64,000 bases of DNA from Paraphysomonas bandaiensis. Its lineage: Eukaryota > Chrysophyceae. The notes under the pieces are model-generated. The model saw only the letters and a program-made list of their open reading frames with translations. It was not told where the DNA came from and made no database searches. The stretch lies in NCBI GenBank assembly GCA_965644295.1, contig CBFFRP010000133.1:271843-335842 (forward strand), in the 5' to 3' direction. Each line of letters opens with the position of its first letter. Position 1 is the first letter of the stretch. A program made the translations under genes and the position numbers. Of this stretch, positions 20,654 through 30,002 are shown piece after piece.

Positions 20654-22744
20654 ATGTCCGCCTTTGTACCTGCACCTGCACCCATGTCTGCCTTCAAGCA
20701 AGCTGTTCTTAACAGTGAAAATCCTGATGATGGTATGCTGCGCACACGAGGAGAGAACAGACACCCTGCTCTAACAGCTGCTGGACTCGGCGACTCTCTT
20801 CTGGCTCTCTTCGATAAATTCTTTCAAGGAATTTCAGAGAATGATCTGCGTGAAAGCATCCGCAGAGTGATCGAAGAGTCTCGCGCACAGTCTGACATTG
20901 AGATCATCGTCAATCTATTCGTAATGGCGTTCCACACGAGATGGTGTCGAGGAGGAAAAGGCGCTAAGTTACCTTTCTATCAGTGCCTCAAGATTCTCTA
21001 TGAAGTGTTTCCTGTTCCCGTAGAGCATTTAATAAGCCTTATACCACAGTATGGGTACTGGAAAGATTTACTGTTGTTACTAGAGGAGGTCAAAGAAAAT
21101 CCTGTGCGTGGTGTAAACTATGAACGTCTTGAAGATGTGGTTTGGAATGTATATGCTAAACAACTATCTGAGGACTACGTTGCTTTACAAACTCATAAAG
21201 CAGCTGGAACTACACCTTCTTTATCTTTTGCGGGAAAATACGCCCCGCGGGAACATAAGCATTTGGATGGATCGCTGAAGGGGGTCAAAAATCTTGCGAA
21301 GAGAATGTTTAAAAGCGATTCTAGCATTGTTATTTCCAGTCCTGGGCCAATCCATCCCAATGAAACTGATGACGGTGTACTCATTGACAATCAAGGCGAA
21401 GAAATATTGGAAGGCAGCGGTAGCAAGAGTCTCCCCCACACCTTTTCTCTGAAACGTAAGTACCGAGAGGTGGTGTCATCACTTGCGACCGCATTAGACA
21501 TACCGGAGGTTAAGATGTGTGCACATCAATATAGCGAGATTAAAATATCAGCTATTCCCTCAAAATGCTTATCAAAGAACGAGAAAGCCTTCGCAAATGA
21601 AAAGTTGCATGAAGCCCCTCATGGCCCCGTCGAGGAAGAGAAGGGAAACCGATACCCAGATAACCCTGACCGCGTCGGGTGTCGCAAGAACCTTGTCAAC
21701 ACGCTCAGCACAGGAAATGTAAAGGGTGCACAAAACTATCCACACGAGTACGTAGAAAAGGTTTTTAAGAGCAGGAAGATGTCATTTGTGAGCAAGCTGA
21801 CGGTGAATGCGCAATGGGTCAGTATGAGGGGAAGTATTGAGCGCATGGTAACTCAGAGACGCGAGTCCAAGGGATCGGCCTTATCTGAAGTGTCTCTTGG
21901 AAATCTTGTCCCAATATCGGATGTCTCCGGGTCAATGAATGGGACTCCAATGGCGGTGGCTATTGGCTTGGGAATTCTATGCTCAGAGCTCGCTAACCCC
22001 GCTTTTAAAGACCTTGTAATGACGTTTTCCGCCGACGCGACGTGGGAGCACTTAGGTGACTGCAATTCTTTTGTAGACAAGGTGAAGAAGCTCAAAGCAG
22101 CTCACTGGGGGTATAACACTGACTTCGTAAAAGCCATGCAACGAGTTGCAGATGTGGTTCGAGACCATCATCTTGCTCAAAATGATATACCTAACCTCCT
22201 GGTAATATCTGATATGCAGTTCGATGAAGCCTGTGGCAGCGATGAAACGGGATTGGCATGGAATACAGCATATGAAAATATAGAAAAAATGTTTCATGAC
22301 CTTGGTATAGACATGAATGGCACACCATTCGCCCCGCCCACTATCATTTTTTGGAACGTACGGGGGTCAGTGGGGTTCCCGGCAGCAGCAGATGACAAGG
22401 GAGTGATTCTTCTGTCGGGATACTCCCCTGCCTTAATGAAGTTTATCCTGTCGGGTGAGATGGAGAAAGAGGAGGAGGAAAAGAACCAGAATGATCAAGG
22501 GGAGGTCATGGTGAAGAAAAGGAAAGTACAAGTGACCCCAGCAGAGGCATTGCGTAACGTTCTACATGACGAGGCATTGCTACCTGTTAGACATGCTCTC
22601 AGCGGCCTGTCCGAACACCTCGTTGTTCATTCTGAAAATTTGCTTTCTGATTCGCCACTTCTGAACTCCAATACGAATCGGAATCGAAATCGAAATAGAA
22701 GTAGTAAAAGAAGAGGAATTAGAGGAAGATGTAGATCGCTTTAG
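20654..22744 (+). CDS. DUF2828 family protein with vWA-type domain
   Basis: A single-exon protein of 696 aa. The N-terminal helical region contains GGKGAKLPFYQCLKILYE and LIPQYGYWKDLLLLL, signatures of DUF2828. After a variable linker comes ISDVSGSM at about residue 421, an intact DxSxS metal-site motif of a von Willebrand A fold. Then come LCSELANPAFKDLVMTFS, GYNTDFVKAM and NLLVISDMQFDEA, again typical of the family. The C-terminus is an Asn/Arg-rich basic tail. DUF2828 proteins occur in plants, fungi, protists and some giant viruses; the biochemical role is not established, although Ro60-like RNA binding has been proposed by fold analogy (inference). Start chosen at the first Met. No introns are needed, unusual next to its intron-bearing neighbours. 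Confidence 0.85.
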   Translation: MSAFVPAPAPMSAFKQAVLNSENPDDGMLRTRGENRHPALTAAGLGDSLLALFDKFFQGISENDLRESIRRVIEESRAQSDIEIIVNLFVMAFHTRWCRGGKGAKLPFYQCLKILYEVFPVPVEHLISLIPQYGYWKDLLLLLEEVKENPVRGVNYERLEDVVWNVYAKQLSEDYVALQTHKAAGTTPSLSFAGKYAPREHKHLDGSLKGVKNLAKRMFKSDSSIVISSPGPIHPNETDDGVLIDNQGEEILEGSGSKSLPHTFSLKRKYREVVSSLATALDIPEVKMCAHQYSEIKISAIPSKCLSKNEKAFANEKLHEAPHGPVEEEKGNRYPDNPDRVGCRKNLVNTLSTGNVKGAQNYPHEYVEKVFKSRKMSFVSKLTVNAQWVSMRGSIERMVTQRRESKGSALSEVSLGNLVPISDVSGSMNGTPMAVAIGLGILCSELANPAFKDLVMTFSADATWEHLGDCNSFVDKVKKLKAAHWGYNTDFVKAMQRVADVVRDHHLAQNDIPNLLVISDMQFDEACGSDETGLAWNTAYENIEKMFHDLGIDMNGTPFAPPTIIFWNVRGSVGFPAAADDKGVILLSGYSPALMKFILSGEMEKEEEEKNQNDQGEVMVKKRKVQVTPAEALRNVLHDEALLPVRHALSGLSEHLVVHSENLLSDSPLLNSNTNRNRNRNRSSKRRGIRGRCRSL

Positions 22745-23393
22745 ATGTATGATAGAAGCACTGCATCACATGTAGGAAGAAGGATGAAGTTGGTCTTAAC
22801 CACACTCATTAACCACAGTCAGTAACCACACTTATAAGAAGTAATATATTTACGTCCAAATCAATTAAATTTATTGTATTACTCTGCTAAATAGTACTAT
22901 CAGAGAGTGTGCTTGCATACTCATACAAATCGTTTGCTAGAGTTTGACAATAACCAAAGTACTCAAAATCTTCGGAATCGACATTCATTATATGACGATA
23001 TGCGTTGACAGTGTTTTCTATTATACAACCAACATAAACGAATTGTGCTCTCCCGCCTCACCCAAACGCCCATTGCCACCATCCCTGTGTGGTCATACCC
23101 TCTGTTTGATTTGCTTGTTGTATTTGTCATAGGCATAAAACAGCTTGTAATAGTCATCACGCACAGGAATACATATATGATATCGAGGCCTTGGTTGTCC
23201 GCCTCGTGTACGCATACTTAATACTGTGTGTTGCTTCCCATCTTTCTGCTGAGCGTGCACAACTATTTGCTTCTTTCTTTTGTTCTATACCCATTCTATT
23301 TTCCCCACATATATCTACTCCGTGCTGCACCAGTCGTGTCAACGCAGGAAATTGCTTCGGATTAATAATCCCTCTAAGAATACTCTTAAACTT
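22745..23393. other. 3' flank, no certain gene
   Basis: Downstream of the DUF2828 gene. Minus-strand frames at 22963-23160 and 23157-23396 could be distal exons of the uncertain gene at 23395-23925, but no supporting splice sites or family motifs were found. Confidence 0.3.
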
Positions 23394-23394
23394 C

Positions 23395-23925
23395 AAGGAG
23401 ACATCTTCAGAGTAGAGCTTGTCACATGTAAAGTTGGCAGTGAATGTTTCGGCAAATAGTATGCCAAACGACGAAATCGTAGGATAATTTCTTCTGAACT
23501 CTTTTCGGTATTATTCCAGTCCTGAACACAGTGGACGGACCTTCCTCTGGACACCAGTAAACACGAATTGTTCGCCATAAATACGAATCCAAATAGCACG
23601 CATCTTGTTATATCTTACTCACAGTGAACACCTCAGAGCTTCCTCTGTCGAAAAAGAGGTGCTCAGGATCTATATCTCGGGCAATTGTTGTGACAAGTGC
23701 AGGTGTAACAAACTAAAGAAATATGCTCAGGAGCGTTAGCCTTCGCAGCTCTAACGTTGGATATTGACTGAGAAGGTCTGAATCTGGCAAATGAAACAAT
23801 TTATGTCTCAAACCAATCCGCTTCCACTGTTTTTTAGCCTTCTTCGACTCAGCCCCTATTTTGGCTTGCCGTGCAGCCTTCTCTGTGCGCTCTTTTGTAT
23901 TGGATCTGCTCTGCTTTGGAGACAT
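23395..23925 (-). CDS. uncertain small gene, basic N-terminus
   Basis: The first piece begins MSPKQSRSNTKERTEKAARQ and is Lys/Arg-rich, possibly nuclear or RNA-associated. A second piece (about 23630-23700) reads FVTPALVTTIARDIDPEHLF and ends at a good donor (ACT|GTGAGTAAG). The third begins after TGTTCAG and reads DWNNTEKSSEEIILRFRRL to a stop near 23395. Pieces 1 and 2 are in the same frame but separated by a TAG, and I found no intron that removes it cleanly. So this is either a mis-modelled junction or a pseudogene. No family recognised. Confidence 0.3.
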
Positions 23926-24589
23926 CTTTAAGTATAAGAATGAGTCGAATATAATGAAGTTACCTGCACATCATTTTGCCCTGTGGTTGGGTCACTGGGA
24001 GTGCTGTCCGCTGCTGTCATATGAATTCACATACTTCATTTGAGTTGAGTCCGAATTGACTGTTACGTTTTTTCCGTACATAACAACAGTGTTTTTTGTG
24101 TTTTTTGTGCTGTGATGGTGAGTGTGGTTTTTGAGTGTGGTTAAAACCAAGTGTTATTTAATAAGAGTCTACAAAAGAAAAACTTTTACGTACTAGCGTT
24201 TTCGATTTTATTTGTGCATCTTAAGGAGTGAAATACTTGCAACATAAAATACATTGTAATTAAATTCTAATCCTTTAACAACTCAGAACTCTTGAGATAC
24301 TGATATCTGATATATTTACAGTAAACATTAATTGACGTTGTAATAGATTAGTTTATCTTTGAACACAACTCAGAATCAATCCTTTTTTTTTTTTATCAGA
24401 TTATTTACACGGAGATTATATGACCCGCAGCCGTTCAGTTTTCACTGGAACAGAAGTAATAAGTGAAATATTATACTCAATTTTATAATATTATATAATC
24501 CAAAAAAGCCTCAGTCATAATCCATGAAAAATTGTCCTCTATGTTAGATTCTGCAGAATGAGGCAATATATATAGTGCTATTGAAATGA
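23926..24589. other. intergenic, no gene seen
   Basis: AT-rich, with a 10-T run near 24380 and a GTTTTTTGTGTTTTTTGTG repeat near 24090. No coding frame recognised. Confidence 0.4.
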
Positions 24590-25015
24590 GTTAATAGTGT
24601 GCAATATTCTACTATTTACTATTTATCGCTACGAAAGCTGCTTGTGCGCATCACTCAAAGCAAACGCAGTGAGCAAGCAGGGTGTTGATATACCTGATAT
24701 GTGCTGACTTCAGGATATTTGAGTCCTTAAGGTGAACAGCCCGGATGCTTGACTTCAGCAGGCAGCACAATACCCCGGATGCCCTTGAGGTGGGCTCTGT
24801 TCCGGATGCCTGTTTTACTGTTTATTCGTCAAAGCCCAAAGACGTCTACAGAGTGTTTGGCAATGAGCTATGACTGGGCAGAATAATATCTGCTGAATGT
24901 ATATGCGGCTCGCGTTCGTTTCCCGGAGAAATATCTCCGGTACTAATCCCCCAGAACACCACAAAAAGGTGCGAGTTCGACTTTGTTGAGGAGATATGTG
25001 ACACGGTGAAGGTTT
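24590..25015 (-). repeat. repeat family A, copy 3 (reverse orientation)
   Basis: Reverse complement of the layout in copy 4. The right-hand block (GCTGCTTGTGCGCATCACTC, GTGAGCAAGCAGG) comes first. The central CCCGGATGC and CCTTGAGGTGGGC blocks follow, and the ATCCCCCAGAACACCACAAA block comes last. Only one arm is present. Confidence 0.75.
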
Positions 25016-25371
25016 ACGTGTGGAGCAAGGTTAGCTTCATCAGTGTAATGCCCATTTCTAGCATTCTATAGTGTGGTGATATTCTCTTCTAGTAACAAAA
25101 CCAAAAAAACACAGATATTGCAAAATATCAATTAAGAAGATTTGGACCACCGTGAAGGTGTATAATCATTGGGTTACATACTGCAAGCTTTCTTCATTTC
25201 GTTACAACTGAGATATGGCGTCACAATTTTTAATTCGCCAAACACCTTGGTGAAACCATTCTTACGAAACGTGTTACATGTAAAATTCAACTATAAGGGT
25301 TCTCATAAAACTTCCATATAATACTCACGATAAATAGTCTTCGGCTCCATAGCAGCTACCGCCTTATGTGT
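25016..25371. other. 3' flank of the nucleotidyltransferase-Ig gene
   Basis: No coding content seen. The terminator and polyadenylation signal could not be placed with confidence. Confidence 0.3.
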
Positions 25372-28300
25372 TTACTTGCCAAGTGGCGTCTTATTGGATC
25401 GCACAATAACTGTCGCCTCTAGCCACGTATACACTCCCACAATATTTTTGAGTTCACAGGAGTAGGTTCCTTCGTGTGACTTGTCTACATTATTCACAAT
25501 GAGATTCGATTTCGTCTCATTGACAAGGGCGATGCCATTACGGAACCATTGGACAGCAGGGGGTGGTGACCCTTCTGCTTGGACGTGTATATATAATTGA
25601 GATGTCCCAGTCGTCAGAACCAGGTGCTTCGGCTTCGTTTTAGATGATGGAGAAACTAAATACATACTTAAACAGATATCAATACTTTAGAATAAACACA
25701 CCTCCAATATTGATATAAATTCTTGACAAAGTCTTGACGATAGCTTCAGAGCTCGGAGTAAAGCACCCCGGCGGTGGTGTCCTACACACGCCCTCGGTAT
25801 TACATAAAGGGTCCCGCTGCCCCCCTTTTACAACCACAAAGGAGTATAATCCCGGTGTCGTGTTGGAGTTAACAGAGTTGAAGGACAGGTAGCCATCATG
25901 GACACAAGTCCCTCGGTCAGTTCGATAGGCCTCTCCATTTTTTAGCCACATTCCATGGAGTTTCTGTGACCCGTCGGTAGTAAGGTAATATAACATGTCT
26001 TGAGCCATTTTGTTCAAACCAACTGTGGCATCATCTCCATCAACAAGCCACATCTCAGCTGCTTGGATGTGTGCTTCAAGCTCTACTTCATCTCCATTGT
26101 AGTCCTCCAGAAATCTAGAATCTATAGAACGAAACAGGGTCAAATATCTCAGCAAAGATAACTTTATACGAAACACTCCTCAATACTTATAACTAATATT
26201 TGTACATTGCCAATGAGACTTACATGGCGTGGAGTTGGATTTTCCATTGGAAATAATTTGCACAATAGGCATATCTTTTGACCATATCGCAGTCCTATTG
26301 CGGTGACCCAAAAAACTCAAGATATTTGACAAGTCAAATACATCACCCGAACAGTACAGGAGAAAATGCGATGCCACCACAACAAGGACACCAACAACTA
26401 CAGCTGCACTTACTACCTGACTCGTATTATATATGATTCTATTTTTCATTATATGTGACGACTGACTACTAGTTCGATTATATATGGATTCTTGTAATTC
26501 TGAGTAAAACAGGTTCGTTAAGGTACTACACGTATAAGCGACAATAGACTTACCTGTTGTACTATCTTTGCTGACTGATTTTTCTAGTGACTCTATAGAA
26601 TCGGTACTTACCCTACAACTGCTTTGTGCCTCAAATATACTACACGATGGCAAGGGTGCAGGAGTAGGAGATTCTCTGACCACGCGGCCTTTCTTCTTCC
26701 TTGATTTGTTCTGTCCTGTATGAAAAGAGGACGGTTGGTCGCCGACTCGACTTTGCATCCTATCAGGTTTCGTCGCAGGGATTAAGGGCGGTTTGCAGGG
26801 CACGCCTTTTTCCCCTGAAGACTGTTGGAATTCAGTGACACATATACGCTGATCTGTTCTACAAGCCAAAGATCTCTTTTCGGAAAATAAATCAACCTCT
26901 CCTTTGGCACACTGCGCAGCACAGTCACCACACTGCTCCGTTTTACATACTTCAGTTCCTTGCTCTGAATACAAATCGTGTTCCACCTCGTTACGGTCGA
27001 CTATGTGATTGTACACCACAGGTATGTCTTCAGGTTCATCGCTGTCCAAATGTATATCTTCTATGGAAACATTACCAGAATCACCTGGGGACGAATGTTC
27101 ACCATCAGTGTTCACTGTTTCCGCATCTCCTCCCTCAGCAGGAGTGGGTATACTAATATCAATAGGTATCGATCGATTCGGTGATGCAGAGCATGTGGGT
27201 AAGAGTGGTGCATGTTTTAGAGCCTCCCACATTTCCTCCACATCGCCGTCCAGTGATGTCTGGGAAATCGGGCAATCGCTAGACTGAGACTGTGGTGAAG
27301 ATATCTGAGAAGTCAGCGAGCACGAGCTTGATCGCTTCCGCTGAGCACTATCGATGGAATCGGCAATACCTTCCGGCGGTCGAAATACAGACATGCTTCG
27401 ATGGGAGCGGTTCCCTCCACCTTGTGAATCACTCGAAAATGACTGAAGAGCGAACGTCTCAAGTGCATAATTTCCTACACAATTTGGGAAGCAGCTACGG
27501 AGGAACGTGAAATCAGGAGAACTGTACGGGTCGCCTGATGGGACAGCAGAAAGTGCAGCTGGAGGGAGAGAGGGGCCGGCTGTCTGCCTTGAAAACGATG
27601 AGTGTTGACCCGATATTGAACCAGAAGATATTGACGGAGCAATAGGTACAGATACCGGGGCCGTTTTGGTGTTTGGAGTAGGAGTACTAGGAGTAGGAGT
27701 AGAGAGACCGGGAGCAATACCCATAACGGGAGACACTGAAAAATCTAATGTGCCAGGCATGTATGTATACGCCGCACCTCCGTCTGCAATCGGCAATTCA
27801 CTCAAATTTGCGCGATCAGCGGGCTTCAAAATAGATAACGTAGCAATAACAGATTCCATATGACTGCAGCCATTCATCAGGGCGGATTTGATCAATTTCA
27901 AGTTACGCCAAGAGACAGATATTCCCAGGTTGTTGGCGGTATCCACGGGATCCACGATATTACAGCATCGCAAGGAAAAGCGGCTAGGCGTAGCGCCGGA
28001 GACAGCTGAATGTGCAGGGCGCTTGTTAGGGGCCATGGCAACATAGACCTTCTCTGCAATCTCTCTGAAAGGGTTCGTGATGGAATGCATATCCGAAAGT
28101 GGTGATTGGGTTCCGTTACGGATTGGAGCAACCCCTTCCAGAGTCACCACGTAGCTATAAATAGGTACGTTAGAAATCGATGAAATACCACGGCGGAACA
28201 TTCTTTACGAAACGCACCCACTGTTCACCAAGTAATACTACACTGCATACATACCTGTCCCACTGGAATCTAGAGAAAATCTGCAGAAAAGCTCGCAGAA

Positions 28301-29202
28301 CATGCAACGGGTGAGATAAAGGTGATTGTCCCTTTCTGTCATCCGAGGGATAGTACACGTTGAATAAATAGAGCGCGAGTATACTGACAGCGTATGATGA
28401 CAACATACCCTCCTTGGATCCAAGGATGGACGTGCCGCAATAACGTACACTCTCGTGTAAGCACCACGCCTGTTACACAAACATATATGAGAATGTTGTG
28501 ACCACGCTTCACATTGTAACATGAGACACTTGCTTAATCATAACTAAAGAAAAAAATGATGTGGCCAGTCCTTATGACTCACCTTTATTAATAACACGCT
28601 CCTCTTATACAGGTGATTATTGCCAATAATCCGATCAGCTTCTTCGAGGAATGTCGCACTTGCTAAGGAGCTGCGCTGGTTTGCTGTTATGTCTAAACTT
28701 GTTTTGTTAACCACACATTTTACAACCCTGATTCTAGCATTCACGAATTCAATACTTTGAATTTTATGTTCCTGTGATTTGAGGTTATGCGCACATATAA
28801 ATTATTTATAGTGAGCCCTACCTCGAAGTCTCGTAGTAACTGCGCCTTTTCATTCTCTTTAATTGCTCCACATAAGCACGAAAATATTTGAAGTATCTCT
28901 TGAAGGTCATCTTTCTCTTCAAACGATTGAGGTGTGAGAACAACGACATCCAAATCACTTTCCGGTAAATAAACACGCAATGGAAAGCTACCTCCCATTG
29001 CCACATAACAACCAACATTGCTCCCCCGAAAAATATCGCTTATATAATTTATGAGGGCTCTGGAGGCAAACCAGTCATACAATGAAGTGATGATACAAGA
29101 GCAAGTGGCATACCTTCTCTGTGAGTTACTCTCCTCTGTGGGAGAAATAGCTTGAATTAACACATCCACATCAGACTCACATATGCTCTCTGCCGCAGAC
29201 AT
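25372..29202 (-). CDS. membrane-anchored nucleotidyltransferase with Ig-like ectodomain
   Basis: Six exons in phase: 29202-28822, 28771-28583, 28469-28255, 28202-26224, 26121-25702, 25655-25372; 1155 aa, or 1137 if a 54-nt intron at 26553-26500 is removed. Exons 1 to 4 encode a PAP/OAS1-type nucleotidyltransferase of the plant-like family. GGSFPLRVYLPESDLDV (residues 70-86) carries the GS and DxD, the third Asp is D154 in TSLDITANQ, and the substrate-binding part has SSYAVSILALYLFNVYYP and NIVDPVDTANNLGISVSW. The catalytic triad is complete. A Ser/Pro-rich linker of about 450 aa follows, then one helix (VVSAAVVVGVLVVVASHFLL, about residues 840-880). Lys/Arg on its N side and four N-glycosylation sequons after it point to N-inside, C-outside topology. 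The ectodomain has a degenerate Ig-like unit (WLKNG, LYSFVVV) and an I-set-like unit (GSPPPAVQWFRNG, GTYSCELKN). The catalytic end and the helix share one open exon, so the fusion does not depend on gene joining. Confidence 0.82.
26500..26553 (-). other. 54-nt frame-preserving intron just before the membrane helix
   Basis: On the minus strand the sequence reads CAACAG|GTAAGTC and ends TTTTACTCAG|AATTAC, a strong donor and acceptor 54 nt apart (18 codons) with no in-frame stop. Splicing or retention both keep the frame, changing the juxtamembrane segment by 18 residues. Confidence 0.65.
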
Positions 29203-29786
29203 GTTGAGTCAGTGAGGTGGGAGTGTGGATTATTTATTCATCAACTCTAACTAACTATGATAATATTTACAATACCACTCAAGTTCTGTTATGCCTTTCA
29301 AATCGAGTAGATGGTAGAGGGACAAGAATATATTCGGATGTGGAATAGTTGAAACACTGTCGTGTGATGGTGAACTGAATGCGTCGACTCTGAAGCCTCA
29401 TCTCACAAGTATACAAGAGAGCCTATAGAACCATATACTGCTATATACAGTACCGCATATACCATATCCCCATATACGTATGTATACACACAGAATGAAA
29501 CCTTTCCCAACTTTACGTTGAAGATTTCCATTTTGTTGCCTATGCATTTTTTTGATGGTATTATTGGAATATTATGGAATAGCGCCACTTTTTATTCATA
29601 TAGGTCATAAAAATGGCCTTTTGCATGTGGTAGGGTAGGAATTTCTAGATACAACTCCAGACTCCAGAACTTACTTGGAGCTACGAAGACGTACTCCAGT
29701 ACTGGTACTGCTGTACAGGCTGCTGTAAAAAACAACACCTAGAATGTAGAGAGTATGTATGTACACGCATGTATGCCCGTCTCACA
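29203..29786. promoter_or_regulatory. divergent promoter region, nucleotidyltransferase-Ig side
   Basis: Part of the 800-bp gap between the divergent starts at 29202 (minus) and 30003 (plus). TATATAC-rich. No coding frame. Confidence 0.4.
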
Positions 29787-29937
29787 CGTCTCGGCAGTCA
29801 GCATCTCATTTTGCGGAAATAAATTGAAGTAGAAAACTTCTATATTACTGAACTACAACTACGGCTCGAATACACATCATTATTACCTCAATATTAGAGG
29901 CATCTTGGAACAAAAATAAACGAAGGATGCCGATACG
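29787..29937 (+). mobile_element. family B 151-bp MITE-like element, copy 3
   Basis: Starts CGTCTCGGCAGTCAGCATC (one mismatch in the terminal repeat) and ends GAAGGATGCCGATACG. It ends 65 bp before the TPR gene start codon. Confidence 0.85.
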
Positions 29938-30002
29938 CAGTTGGATATGTACAGCACAGTGGAGATACTGTATATTGGAGGTCGAAAGACAGCTAGGACG
30001 AT

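Noticed and set aside
22963-23396. Minus-strand frames as extra exons of the gene at 23395-23925
   Set aside because: No consensus donor/acceptor pair joined them in phase, and no recognisable domain appeared when they were read together.
25372-26176. Treating the Ig region as a separate secreted gene
   Set aside because: It has no start codon with a signal peptide, and the splice sites at 26224/26121 and 25702/25655 join it in phase to the exon carrying the membrane helix.
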